From contig CM019067.1 of NCBI GenBank assembly GCA_009667805.1, positions 66,944,637 to 67,008,636 of the forward strand: 64,000 bases of DNA, written 5' to 3'. Source of the stretch: Leptobrachium leishanense (lineage: Eukaryota > Chordata > Amphibia > Anura > Megophryidae). The stretch's first letter is position 1, and each line of letters starts with the position of its first letter. Below the pieces are notes generated by a model. The model ran no database searches. It saw nothing but the letters and a program-made list of their open reading frames with translations, and was not told the origin of the DNA. Of the stretch, positions 34,390-46,795 are shown one piece after another. The position numbers and the translations under genes are program-made.

Positions 34390-35440
34390 TTGTAGTGTTA
34401 CATCCTCAGCCCCTGCTGTGCTTCCTGGGGGTCTGGGCATGGTTCGGTGCCAAGGGCTGGTCGAGTGCCAGCACCATGTAATGGCCGAGTGGCGTCCGAG
34501 GGGGTGGGGCCTGGCGTGGTCACAAGGGGCCGCCGGGTTTAAAGCAGGGCGCGAGGAGTTGCCTCGTCACCCTGACGTGGAGTTCATTCACGCATCGCTT
34601 CCTATTGATACTCATTGCTGTTTACGTTGCCAACCCGTCTACGATTCCTGCTCCTGATTTTGACCCGGCTTGCCTTTGACTATTCTCATGTTTCATGCTA
34701 TAGCGGTTGCTAGTGCTGTGCGTTGTTGGTTTAACCCTATGCAGGCTGCTTGGGGTTTTACTCGCCTCTTGGGGAACTTCCCATCTTGTTCTGGTGTATC
34801 ATATATAGCCTTATCGGGGTTCTGCTCCAGGCCCAAGGTTCCTAATATACGATCGTGCACAATTGTACAATCCACAATAACGAAATACCGCTTGTTTTCT
34901 ACTTATGTTCATCTTGCTCAATCTGACAAGTGTACCCGTGTTTGTACTATCATTACACCATTATGTGTGTCAAAAGACCCTGGTAATATTAAGGTACAAC
35001 ATACCTGTGTTGGTTTCACAGAAAACGCTTACAAGGTTATTCAGAGAGCGTGAAAAGCAGGAGAATGACTGGAGAATGAAAAATTCTAGGTCGAAATAGC
35101 CAAACCAGAAAAATTCTCCCCTTCATCTCACTTTCCAAATCGGCTATTTTGACCTAGAATTTTTCATTCTCCAGTCATTCTCCTGCTTTTCACACTCTCT
35201 GAATAACCCTGTAAGTTGGTCCGGTCATTGACTGTCCTGCAGCATGCTCAATTCGTTAACTGTCATATGAACTACCTTGGTACACCCGCTCCAGTCTTGC
35301 AGTCCTCTGTATTGTTGTGTGCTCTAAGTTGTCCATTGGTCTCGAAAACCTTTGGAACTTAGTAGCAGTTTGGTTCTCTTGTTATACTCCTTGGCTTTGG
35401 AGTGAAGGTCTGAAAATACTGTTTATTTTGTTACGATCGA
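34390..35440. repeat. Possible old LTR remnant, interrupted by a MITE
   Basis: GC-rich left part (CGAGTGGCGTCCGAGGGGG), then GGTTTAAAG and a C/T-rich 'ttgacccggcttgcctttgac' region, which resembles promoter/R regions of amphibian gypsy LTRs. I could not define paired ends or a target duplication. The MITE 35032-35211 lies inside. A weak call. Confidence 0.25.
35032..35211. mobile_element. Type-1 palindromic MITE, clean full copy
   Basis: 180 bp, almost entirely palindromic. Left CAAGGTTATTCAGAGAG, right CTCTCTGAATAACCCTG. It is flanked by TA on both sides (35030-35031, 35212-35213), which would suit a Tc1/mariner-type target, though other copies do not show a clear TA. Defines the family at 642-1580. 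Confidence 0.8.
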
Positions 35441-35444
35441 GCGG

Positions 35445-36248
35445 ATAATTCTATCCAAAAAGATCTCAACCTCGCTGCTCCTGTGTGAGTGCACGCAGCG
35501 CCCGTTACATGTAGCTGATAGATCCAGTGTGGAAAGAATGCATAAAGCCTCAAAGAAAAGAGACAAAAGGAGCAACATTTCACCTAAAGCAGTATACTTT
35601 AGTTTGAAAAATGGTACTGCAGTTGCCATAATGTTGCTGCTTTTCATCTAACACATTATCCACTGATAAGGGCACCCCTGATTCAATTTTTTCATTCATC
35701 GCTATGTTTGGACCAGTTACCCAGGGACAAGTGAGCACCCTTGACTACAGTGGTGGGACTACTTTGGTTCCTGTGGGCATTTGAGTGCATCGTTACCCTC
35801 TTTACTGTTGTTGTGTAAATCATGTCACTATCTCCATGAAAATCATAGGGCTGGATTCCAACCCTAATAGAAACTTAACCAAAATTAAATCACTGCTTGT
35901 TGCTTGGATGTTTAAGCAGGTTTCTGTAAATTAATGGCTCCTATATGTTGCATTGGAGCCGTTAATTTGAGGCCAGATGGAGAAGAATGAGGTGTTCCAA
36001 CATAGCTTGTTCTTCTCCCCCAGAGCCAGCATTAAAGAACAAATAACGGCTTTCTAAACCCCAACATCATTTATTTTGTGTGTATATATGTATCTGTGGT
36101 CTGGTAGCTCTGTGTGTGGTCAGGGTGTGTGTAGGCCTGTGCAGTGGGTAAATGGGGTGTCTGGTACAATAAAATAAATAGTTGTCCTGCACACTAAAGA
36201 GCAAGGGTGCACTATAGGAGGCTTCCCATAAAACCTCTAAAGCATTTG
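35445..36248. other. Intergenic, no gene
   Basis: No recognisable coding or repeat family. Confidence 0.4.
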
Positions 36249-36741
36249 AAAAAATAATCAGAATAGAATGCACTCCAGTGGAAAAAAATACAATTTATTG
36301 GTATCCAGTATAATAAAATATGACATATAAATGTATAACCAAATACTACAAGATCACAATGAATGAGTCAATAGTCCAAGCATAAAACCAACATGTAACA
36401 AATACAGTATAGAAAAGTTACCAGGCACTTTAGGAAAAAACAGCCAATAGAGAGCAGAGCTAGGGATCCCAACGTTTCGACCTCAGTCTTTGTCCCTTGA
36501 CAAAGACTGAGGTCGAAACGTTGGGATCCCTAGCTCTGCTCTCTATTGGCTGTTTTTTCCACAAAGTGCCTGGTAACTTTTCTATATTTGTTACATGTTG
36601 GTTTTATGCTTGGACTATTGACTCATTCATTGTGATCTTGTAGTATTTGGTTATACATTTATATGTCATATTTTATTATACTGGATACCAATAAATTGTA
36701 TTTTTTTCCACTGGAGTGCATTCTATTCTGATTATTTTTTT
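36249..36741. repeat. Long near-perfect palindrome (~245-bp arms)
   Basis: 36249-36494 and 36499-36741 are reverse complements with only a few mismatches and small indels. The spacer is four bases (CCTT, 36495-36498). The centre reads GTCTTTGTC-CCTT-GACAAAGAC next to CGTTTCGACCTC. Sequence of this 'gaaacg' type also appears near 45492 and 59487. It may be a symmetrical MITE or an inverted duplication. Confidence 0.9.
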
Positions 36742-36744
36742 AAA

Positions 36745-38177
36745 TGGGGTGTCTGGCCATACATTTCAATATTTCCATAAATTGGGCAGGCATTCAGCAA
36801 AATCTTAAATAATTTATTGGAAAGCGGTCACATGACTTTAAATTAAATTATCCTGTAATTTTTATCGTTGAGTACCTGATAAATGTTTCGGTACTCATAC
36901 TCAAGCGTAAAAAATGATATTGTTGCATCCCTACTTGCTGCCATTACCTTGCATTCGCAAACTAATCAAAGGGTATAAGTCGAGTAATGAAGAATGTTTG
37001 CTATTTGGGGTTTTTACCCTGAAAACCCAATTATCCAATAACTTGAGTTCAAATGCTAAGTACAGTATATTGTTAGTCTTCTATCAACAGAAGAGTCAAG
37101 CTTTAACACAATATGGGATAGTTTTTTTTTGGTTTTCTTTTATAAATTCAGTCCATGAATGCTTGGTCCATGATTTACACACCCCATTATATATTAAGAT
37201 GTCCAACGTCTTTAAATTCTAGACAAAGAAATAAAAACTTCAATTAAAAAAAAAAAGCCAAGACAGCTATGAAGAACAAGGAACTACGTTTATCCAGGAC
37301 CAACACTGCGTTCAATGCCAGTAAAATATTTCTAGAGCTTTATATATGTAATCTTGCAGCCTGGTCATTATAAAATACAATCAGAATTTTAAGAAGTCCT
37401 AGTAACAAATAACCAAATAAATTAAAAAAATCAGGCTTCAGAGAATGCAGCTTTAAGTGAGAGTATTAATTATTGAGATTTTATAACCCTCAATTAAAGA
37501 ATATGTCAAATTATTTTTATGAAGAAGCATTTATACATGCATTATGCATCTCATAATTTAATGTAATGGTTTTGAATGAACTTTTAATTCCCACCTTTAT
37601 GCACCTGTTTCCATTTGTAAATGAAGGGCGATGCTTCAGGCCTTTATTTTCTCTATAATGTAATTTTATGATTAGCATTAATTTGCTTGTTATATATTGC
37701 CCTCAACACATTTATGACCTGCAGACAATAAAAAGGACAGATAAAAGATCAACACTTTGAAAGCAAATGGAAAATAGATGAATTTTTTTGCTAAATGCCA
37801 AGTTATTTTGAACAGTTTTAAAAGCATAATTTAATCAATTAACATGTGTTTACGAAAACTTCATTTCGTAGAAAACATAGAATGTAAATGTGAAGAGATG
37901 ATGGAACTAGAAGTGATAAGTAATATTCAAAAATGTTAATTAAAATTGAGGTAATTTGATTATATATCTTAAGCACAATTTTGGTATATGCACATTTATC
38001 TCTATTAGAAAAAATGAAAAGCAGTCTAAATTCTCGAATATATTCTTCGTACTTGTCTATTCCATGACTAGTTAAAATATATCTATACTACTACTACTCT
38101 ATATATATATATTTCAGATAAAAATCAAAACCAGCAGGGAAAAATAAAATGTCACAATTTTCCATCACTTATAGTGT
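36745..38177. other. AT-rich intergenic, no gene
   Basis: Short frames only, with no domain. Confidence 0.45.
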
Positions 38178-38181
38178 TTAA

Positions 38182-39040
38182 CCCCTTCACTACCAATATC
38201 AAGATATCTAGGGTTTCAAAGTCACCATCTGGTGCCCCGATATTGAGATATCTTGATGTGCTGTTTAATTTCGTTAGCATTTGAGTTGCAGAGTGTGTGT
38301 AAGGATATAGTCACCCAGCACGCAGACAAAACCCAGAAAGGCAAGAAAAAACCCTAATCTGAGAAGCTGGTCCTTAGAATGGCCAGGTACTAATCTAAAA
38401 TACATAGAAGTACAGATCAGGGACAGGAGAGATATCGTAGTAATAACAAGCCAGAGGTCGGTACACGAGATAAACATAAGCCAAGGGATAATCACAGAAA
38501 ACACAGTCAAATATACAAGCCGGAAGTCAAACCAGAAAACCAATATGCAGAAGCTAAAGACACGCGCTGAGGGCTAGAATAAACCACGTCAGGGCTCAGA
38601 GCACAGTCAGTGACTGATATTTAAAGGCCTAGATCCCTGACCAGGTACGGCATTCAAAGTGGCCTGATTCAGAGACTGGCGCCCTCTCTGTTGGGAAGGC
38701 CGCACTGCAGGAGCACCAGCAGGCATTGCAGTGTGACCCCAAAGTTTTTAGCCCTGTGGGCACAATGCCCAAAGAGCTAAAACTGTAAAACCTGCAGCTG
38801 ATAGCATCTGAAAGCCCGATATTTCAGAGTTGTCAGCATCTGATGCAGGAGAAATTGAGGAAAATAGATCTTCTAATAAAACCTCTGTAACTCAATTTGG
38901 CAATAGATGTCGCCATCTACTGGCCAAATACGTTATTATAGTAATAGATAGGTATTACTGCACAATTTATTAAAACAGATTTTTCAAAAAAACACTGGTT
39001 TCTGACAATGTTTTTTTTAAATCACTTGGTAGTGAAGGGG
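38182..39040. mobile_element. TTAA-type DNA transposon, non-autonomous
   Basis: Perfect 15-bp inverted ends CCCCTTCACTACCAA and TTGGTAGTGAAGGGG, with exact TTAA at 38178-38181 and 39041-39044. Interior palindromes occur near the left end (ATCAAGATATCT and AGATATCTTGAT). No transposase. piggyBac- or Kolobok-type mobilisation is inferred from TTAA. Confidence 0.88.
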
Positions 39041-39044
39041 TTAA

Positions 39045-39911
39045 ATATATACGGACCTATTCAGGGTTGAAGTCAAGCAGGAACAAGTGGGGATGTAGTT
39101 CCTCCATTATTTTTACAGGAAGAACTGCGTTCCCATTGGTGAATTGTATGTTGTTTACTTGTATTGTCATAATAAATAAATGATTTATGATCTACTGGAA
39201 TACACCGCTTAATGCTTAATGCTGTAGATAGGCCTGTTTTAGGAAGTACTACATCTATGTATAAACTAATATTTATATTAAATTTGAGTGCGTGATATCT
39301 TACGTGTGAGATGACAGTCATTAATTGAGGGGTGAAGTCTTGCTGCGTCCCACATTTTATTTTTTAGGACTTGACCACCTGAGCCTTTAGTATGAACGAT
39401 TGAGCGTTGAAGTATAATGACAACACTTGTTAATGGCTTCCGTGTGTTTCCAGTCATATTACAAACCTCTGTAATATGGCTGATGCACTGAGTTACTGTG
39501 TACATTAACACTTTCTATACCTTGTATAGGAAGCAATAACACTAAGGCAGCTGGAGAATAATGAGTGACTTCATGGTCACTCGTTATTCTCACTTGAATG
39601 AATAAAATAATTACCGACTTACAAAAACTGGTGTTAAGTTGTTTTTCTGATGCAAAATCACTTAACACTGAAAATTAGAAAACATTTACGTAATAAATAA
39701 TACGTAATACCTACTTCTATTCCCCCGATGAAGAACACAATACCACCTGTTGCTTCCCCTCATCCAAAGCAGGACACAGAAAAAAATAGTCCTTCGAACG
39801 ACCTTGCATGATCATGCAAGGTTGTGCAAACGTAATGTAATTGTGCAAACGCGTGTCTCTTGCTCATCACCGTGGAGTCTTTTGGAGTCCAGGAGAGGAT
39901 ACCAGCGGCAG
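39045..39911. other. Intergenic, no gene
   Basis: No recognisable feature. Flank of the L2 insertion. Confidence 0.45.
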
Positions 39912-40129
39912 CTATTATTATTATTATTCATTATTTATAAAGCGCCAGCATATTCCGCAGCGCTGTACAATAAGCACAGTATAGACAGGGTTACAATACA
40001 TTGAACAACATTTGACAAACAGTACAGGAGGAGATGAGGGCCCTATTCCCGTAGGAACTCACAATCTTGGAGGGTTGGGGTTGGAAACAGGAGGAGAGGA
40101 CTGTAAGGTGAGAGTGATTGATGGTTGTG

Positions 40130-43100
40130 TCAGTGAGTTGGGTGGTAGGCTTCCCTAAATAGGAATGTTTTAAGGGAGCATTTGAAGGAAGAGAAGTTAG
40201 GGGAAAGTCTGACAGTACGAGGGAGAGCGTTCCAGAGAGTGGGGGCTGCGCGTGAGAAATCCTGCAGTCTATCATGGGAAGAGGTGATGCGGGGAGAAGC
40301 TAGGCGCAGGTCACTGTTTGACCTTAGGGAGCGGGCTGGGGTGTATTTGGTGATTAGTGAGGACAGGTAGTGGGGCGCTGAGTTAGTGAGGGTTTTGTAG
40401 GTAAGGACAAGGATTTTGAACTTAATTCTGCAGTGGATGGGGAGCCAGTGAAGGGACTCGCAGAGGGGAGCGGCAGAGACAGAGCGGTGGGTGAGGTGAA
40501 TTAGCCTGGCGGAGGCGTTCAGGATGGATTGTAGGGGGGAGAAGCGGGACAGAGGGAGGCCAGATAAGAGATTATTGCAATCGTCGAGTCGGGAGATTAC
40601 CAGGGCGTGTATGAGTTGTTTTGTGGTGACAGCGGTAAGAAATGGCCGAATTCTGGAAATATTACGCAGTTGGTATCGGCAGGAGGAGGAAAGAGACTGG
40701 ATGTGGGGGATGAAGGAAAGAGCAGAGTCAAGTGTAACTCCAAGACAGCGTACTTGGTTTGATGGGGAGATGGTGATACCCTCCACCGTGATAGAGAAGT
40801 CAGGAGGTGGGGAGGCATTGGAGGAAGGCATAAGTAGGAGCTCAGTCTTTGACATGTTGATCTTTAGGTGGTGGGAGGCCATCCAGGAGGAGATGCCAGA
40901 TAAACAGTCACTGACTTTTGAAAGGACAGGGGGAGAGAGATCAGGGGTAGAGAGGTAGATCTGAGTGTCATCAGCGTAGAAGTGGTAATTAAAGCCAAAG
41001 CTGTTGATGATTTTGCCCAGGGAGGAGGTGTAGATGGAAAAGAGCAGAGGACCAAGGACAGAGCCTTGAGGTACACCAACAGATAGAGGCAATGAAGAGG
41101 AGGAGTTACCAGCAAAGGACACACAGAAGGACCTGTTGGATAAATAGGAGTCCACCCAAGCAAGTGCAGTGTCACCGAGACCCAGAGAGTTGAGGGTCTG
41201 TAGAAGGAGGGGGTGGTCAACAGTGTCAAAAGCAGCCGAGAGGTCAAGCAGGATGAGAATAGAATAGTGGCCATGTTTTTTAGCAGTTAGGAGGTCGTTG
41301 GTGACTTTGGTGAGGGCAGTTTCAGTTGAGTGTAGGGGACGGAAGCCAGATTGCAGGGGGTCAAGTAGGGAATTGGAGGACAGGAAGAGGGAGAGGCGGT
41401 TGAAGACTAGTTTTTCTAAGAGCTTTGATGTGAAGGGAAGCAGGGATACAGGGCGGTAGTTGGATGGAGAGTTGGGGTCTAGGGATGGTTTCTTTAGTAA
41501 AGGGGTAACTAGCTCGTGTTTGAAGGCGGATGGAAAGGAGCCAGTGGAGAGAGATAGGTTGAAGATGTGTGTGAGAGCAGGGGTGAGGGAGGAGGAGAGG
41601 GGAGGAATTAGATGTGAGGGAATGGGGTCGAGCGGGCACGTGGTGAGATGTGAGGAGGACAATAAGGAATTGACTTCCTCCTCAGTGGCTGTGAGGAAGC
41701 GGCAGAGGGTGGCAGAGGGGACCTGTGGGAGTGCAGGTGGCAGATAACTATCTTGTTTTGGGATGTTGCTTCTGATAGTTAGAGTTTTACTGAGGAAGTA
41801 GTCTGCCAGGTCTTGAGCGCTGAAGGCAGCTGAGGGGGGAGGTGCAGGTGGGTAGAGGAGGGTGTTGAAGGTGGACCAGAGCCGTTTAGGGTTGGAGGAC
41901 AGCGTAGATATAAGAGATGAGAAGAAGGATTGTTTGGCCAAGTGGAGGGCAGAGGTGTATGACCGGAGAATAAACTTGAAGTGAACAAAATCAGCTTCAG
42001 AGCGGGATTTCCTCGAGGCACGCTCTGCGGTGCGGGAGCATCTTTGCAGGTAGCGAGTCTGGAGGGTGTGCCTGGTCTGAAGCTGGCGGCGTGGGGCCTT
42101 ACAGAGTCGAAGAGGAGCAAGAGTGTCTAGAGCAGAGATAAGCGTAGTGTTGTAGTGATTAGTGGCAGCATCAGGGCAGGTGAAGTATGAGGTATGAGGG
42201 AGGTGGTGAAGTAGGTTGGAGAATTGATGGGGTCCACAGCATGTAGATTTCTGCGAGTGTGTGTGCGGGGTGGGGGAGCAGGGTGTTTAGGAAGTCCAGA
42301 TAGGTTGAAAGAGAGAAGGTGATGGTCAGAGATGGGGAAATGGCGACATTTGAACTCAGAAATGGAGCAGAGGTTGGAAAAGACCAGGTCAATAACGTGA
42401 CCATCGCGGTGGGTAGGGAGGATTGTGTGAGTCCAAGGGAGGACGTGAGTGAAAGAAGTTTGGAGGCAGCAGGAGCGGAAGGATCGTCAATGGGAATGTT
42501 GAAGTCCCCGAGAATTAGGCATGGAAGATTAGAAAACAGGAAGTGAGAAAGCCAGGTAGCAAAGTGGTCAAAGAACTGGGAGGTTGGTCCCGGTGGGCGG
42601 TAGATGACTGCCACCCTGAGAGCCAGAGGAGAGAACAGGCGGATGCAGTGTGTCTCAAAGGAGGAGAAGGAGAGGGATGGGGGTGGAGGGAGATGCTGGT
42701 AGGTGCAGGTGGGAGAGAGCAGGAGTCCGACCCCGCCACCATTTCTCTCACCCGGTCTGGGGGTATGGCTCAAGTGTAGACCGCCATGTGAGAGAGCAGC
42801 AACGGAGGCCGTGTCAGAGGGAGTTAGCCAGGTTTCAGTTAAAGCTAGGAGGTTGAAGGAGTTTGAAAGGAAGAGGTCATGGATTGCTGTGAGTTTGTTG
42901 CACACAGAGCGAGCGTTCCAGAGGGCGCAGGAGAAAGAGGACAGGCGCTGAGGGATTATGGGAATGAGGTTGCTGGGCTTGCAGGGAGGTGATTTATGTG
43001 CAATGGAGATAGGATGAGAGGGAAGTATTGGATGTGTTGTGGGGCCAGGGTTAGGGGATATGTCACCTGAATAGAGTAACAGCAGGAGGGTGAGAAAGAG

Positions 43101-43313
43101 AAGGTGGGAATGGGATTTGTGGGATTGATTGGCAGCACGAGAGTTAGAGGGAGACCATGTTCTGAGGAAACAAAGGAGCTCATGCGAGGTCATCATGTGG
43201 AACGAGAGGAGGGAGGGAGAGATGCAGATTGTGTAGGGGTCAGTAGTAGAGGGGCAGGAGTTCCATTTAAGGAGAAAGGTAGAAGTAAAGAGCAGAAGCG
43301 TGAGAGAAAGCAT
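40130..43313 (-). pseudogene. L2 endonuclease-RT ORF with a single frameshift
   Basis: About 1,060 codons. N-terminus with hydrophobic stretches (LLFLTLLLLLYSG), then a 2A-like remnant DISPNPGP (43041-43064). Endonuclease: CALWNARSVCNKL, LTETWL, VIYRPPG, LILGDFN. A one-base frameshift at about 42425 breaks the frame after GLTQSS. Past it, the downstream frame reads on through the linker into RT without a stop. [54 protein letters not shown] at 40967-40978. C-terminal: [15 protein letters not shown]. Apart from the frameshift the ORF looks whole, so this is a young copy. Confidence 0.88.
43041..43064 (-). other. Degenerate 2A-like motif in L2 ORF
   Basis: Reads DISPNPGP. It keeps D-I and NPGP but has Ser where 2A has the conserved Glu. 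Position, after a Leu-rich stretch and before the endonuclease, matches the canonical motif at 30565. Loss of Glu usually weakens skipping. Confidence 0.55.
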
Positions 43314-43548
43314 AATATAGAAGTGAGTTTACCAGAGTAAAAAGTGGGCCTTGCAGTTTGCAGCTATAGCTGTAAGTGGCTCTCTTACACGCACGGCTTC
43401 CTCCTAATAGATCCAGTAATAGGGAACCCCTCATATTTATTGGCTTGCACCATCTACTGTCATTTGTTTCTCCCTATTACCAGCTCAGCCAGAACAGGGG
43501 CCATTATGTATGGCTTATTCTACAGTGGGATGAAGTGATGATTTCCTA

Positions 43549-44407
43549 CAGGGTTATTCAAAGATAATCGACAAGTCACCGCACTTTCGGTGACTTCTCG
43601 TTCTCCTCAATTCGGTGATCCCATTTCGGCGACCCTGCGGTGTATTCAACAAGCACCACAGGGCCGACGTAAAGCAAAGACGCCGCAAACCTGCCGAACA
43701 CTCACTGCAAAACCCGGTCGAATGAACATCGAAACCCACAAAAACATCTGGATTAACCCCGCTGAACACGCCAGAGAAACCCAAGCAGGAGCCGAGCAGA
43801 GCGCAGAGCAGCCACCAGAAAAACCCGACACCGCAGATGTATGGAGTGAAAAAAAAAAACAGTATGCTTGAATATATGAAAAGTGAAACGCTGTTTGCAA
43901 AGAAACTACTGAGCGAAAATGTCTGAAATTTACATATAAGGTCCAATGAATGATAATAAAAAGGGCTGTTACAGAAAAAAGAAAAAACGATTTAAAAACA
44001 AAAACGGAAAAAAAAAGTTTGGAAAAAAATCCCCAAAAATGCCTAAAAGATCCTAAAAAATCTGAAAATAAAGAAACTTTTTACTGCAGAATAATATATT
44101 CAACGGTTTATAAGATATTGAATTAAAACGGGAATATTTTTAACATTGAAGCCTATGGGATTTGCCTGAATAAATCTGCCGCATGAAACCACCGAAGGCA
44201 GGGCATTTCGGCAACTTTTCACTGCTGGTTTTTGTTCTCTGAATAGACGAAGCTATGGGGATTTCACTGCCCTCGAACAGGCACCGAACAGGCACCGTAT
44301 GTGCAGGCAATTCCCCAACATTTGGTGAACTGCCTGCTCTCTGGATAGCCGAATGACCAGGAAAGGTTACCTTTCACCAGCAATTCGGATCTCTTTGAAT
44401 AACCCTG
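43549..44407. mobile_element. DNA transposon fragment or MITE with CAGGGTTATTCA ends
   Basis: Left end CAGGGTTATTCAAAGA, right end TCTTTGAATAACCCTG. 3-bp direct repeat CTA at 43546-43548 and 44408-44410. The terminal 12 bp equal those of the type-1 MITE, so the families are probably related. The interior has 'ttcggtga/tttcggcg' words and no transposase. Confidence 0.75.
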
Positions 44408-44410
44408 CTA

Positions 44411-45195
44411 GTCTGTTATCTCTTATTTCTCTCTCTATTGGCTGCACCAATTCACCTTATGCCAAAAGCCAAACAATATCTCATTCTCATTATGAATTAT
44501 TCACAATAATCAAAGTATATAGGCCAGGATATCCAGGAAAGTTAAATCAGACTTTTCAGATAGTGAACAATGAAACCCATCGCTTGGCATTGGTTGTTTA
44601 AGAACATATACTTGAAATTTCTGCTCCTTTCTACCAAATCAACTTTGTGAACTTGTTTATTGTTCATATATATTTATTTTACCCTTGTTCACATGACAGT
44701 CTACAGGATCTCTGGCTTTTTACAGTGATTTAAAATCTGTTGGTGCTCTATAAATAAAAGCAAAACAATAATAATGATTTGGCTTCAGTGCTATTTAAGC
44801 AGTGCGACGTAGTTACTAGTGTTGGCTTTAACATTGACTAACATTTAGTATATAAAAGACATAAAGGACAACAAAATTCCTAAAATACTTCTTACGCAAA
44901 GTGCAAAATAGAAATTACAATGTAATGAAGACCTTAAAAGCTTTACTGATTATGCAAATTATGTAAATAACAATCATAAAATCCACAACACTATATTTAG
45001 ACCAATTACCAAGTCAAACAGGATGCTGAACAGTACCCTTTCGAGCAATATTTATTGTTTTACTAGCCTTATGCAAAACAGGTTTAACATTATTTCACAT
45101 AAAATAGTTAGAATTTATAGCAAACATATTTCTTGTTCAGCAGAAGTCTCCATCGGATGCTTAATTCCAACTATACAGTATGTGGCCTCTTCCGA
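44411..45195. other. Intergenic, with a small L2 tail remnant
   Basis: 44720-44777 contains 'aatctgttggtgctctataa' and (AAT)-like sequence, a plus-strand L2-type tail. Otherwise nothing. Confidence 0.4.
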
Positions 45196-45430
45196 CTAAG
45201 CCATTATAATTACAGCGTGGACTATTGTATATAAAGGCCAATATATTATTAAAACCAGGCCCTGTCCTATTCCATACTCAAGGATACAGGGTACTTGTCC
45301 ACAAAATAATCTATAAACTAAAACTAAACCTTTATTAGTCTTAATTAAAATCAGAGAAATTAATCCAGTATTAAAGAGAAATAATGACAAAAGCATGCTA
45401 GCCTTGCACACATGTCTTATACCAAATGTG
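45196..45430 (-). repeat. Dispersed repeat, inverted relative to 54988-55190
   Basis: The reverse complement of this segment matches 54988-55190, sharing TGTGTGCAAGGCTA, 'tcattatttctctttaatac' and 'agtttatagattattttg'. The family is unclassified. Confidence 0.65.
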
Positions 45431-45588
45431 CAGCCGTTTTATTCATGTTTTTCACTCTTATGAAGCTTCTGATGACGCCAGTGATTGGCGAAATGCGTTG
45501 AGCAGTGAGTGTAACTTTTTAGTTATGATTTGGTTACTGATTCCTATATGGTACCGGTGGATATGGAGTATTTCTTTATTTAAATAAG

Positions 45589-46663
45589 TGTAGCGCTCAC
45601 TCCCGGAGGAGCCGCTGAAATTGAACCTCGGGTCAGTCTCCCCGCACTAGGGAATAAATATACTCCAGCACCGTCGTGGATTTTATAAATTATATAGTTT
45701 ACTGGATAAACTGGCATATAATGAGTAACACGGTATATATATATATTTACAGTACTTCGTAATGCGGGAAACGCGCAGCGGAAAAGAAATACAAGGCTTT
45801 GTAATGCGAGAAACGCGCAGGGGAAAAGAAATACAAGACTTCGTAATGCGAGAAACGCGCAGCGGAAAAGAAATACAAGGCTTCGTAATGCGAGAAACGC
45901 GCAGCGGAAAAGAGAAAAATATATCTTTAACCCCCTTTGTGGTTGGGGAGTGAGTCCCGTACAGGTTATGTCCCAAAGAGTGTATGTGTGTGCGTGTATT
46001 GGTACCGGGTACAATATTCAACTGGCCAGTGAATTATTTACGAGGTATCTTCGACTAGTCACGTTGGGGCCCTGTGGGTTTTGAAACAAATTGCAGCATG
46101 CTTTAGATTTTTCACAGCGGCCTGGAAGGCCTCTCACCCATCCACCAGATACTCTGTGCTCCGCTCGACCCAGGACGTCTCTCCGCTCGATTTTGACTGG
46201 GGTTCTCTGTGTCACCGGCTCCGCTGTCTGGCTTGTCTGTATCTGCCTCAGAAGTCCAGCTCACCGCCTGCACTCCCTCTTGGATCGATCTGCGGTTCTC
46301 CTAACTCGGGGTCCTCCAGCTCACTCGGTATCAGCTCAGGTTACTGTGGTGGATCACTGGGTCTTAATAGATAAAGGCGGAAAACCCGGTCTCCAGCTCT
46401 GTCAGGCCCCACCTGCGCTCCGGCCTGGTCACTGTCCAGTTCAGCTACACTGCGTCTTGCTTCTCTCACTCCTAGGCACGCTCTGCCAGCTCTTTCCACG
46501 AGGCTCAGGATGTCAGCGTCTCTCCCCCACCCACTTCCTGTCCCCGCCCGCAAAGCATGCCGGGAAATGTAGTCCCAATGTTCAGTGTCTCACATCGCGC
46601 TTGTCTCCCTCCGGTGGCCAAAAATAAGTACTACACGGCAGGGGATTTAAAACCAGCGCTACA
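45589..46663 (-). repeat. Element A-prime 3' LTR
   Basis: 1,075 bp with four copies of a 42-bp unit (about 45755-45922, beginning CTTCGTAATGCG on the plus strand). The polypurine tract follows at 46664-46676 (CTCTCCCCCTCCT on the plus strand). Confidence 0.92.
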
Positions 46664-46795
46664 CTCTCCCCCTCCTAGAACTCTTGGGTCTCTCCAAGGA
46701 GGTACAACAGTTGCATTACATTTTCCACATCTATTAGGCAACATATACAGGCTCAGCAGCAAGCATACAGTGGGTTAGATACACTTCCTCAAGTT

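Larger units (their letters stand above)
39912..43313 (-). mobile_element. Nearly complete L2 LINE
   Basis: The 3' end at 39912 has (ATT)n followed by TTTATAAAGCGCCAGCA, the L2-type terminus. Coding runs to 43313, and the 5' UTR may extend to about 43545, but its end could not be fixed. A truncated sibling lies at 24868-25358. Confidence 0.9.

Noticed and set aside
40524..40958. Plus-strand Arg/Glu-rich frames across 40.2-43.3 kb
   Set aside because: Antisense shadows of the L2 ORF.
43554..43946. 130-residue minus-strand hydrophobic frame
   Set aside because: Lies inside the CAGGGTTATTCA-ended element, is Phe/Leu-rich by composition and has no support.
46091..46627. 178-residue frame in the LTR of A-prime, repeated at 53202-53846
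   Set aside because: It is LTR sequence present in both LTRs; a matching frame follows from LTR identity and carries no known domain.
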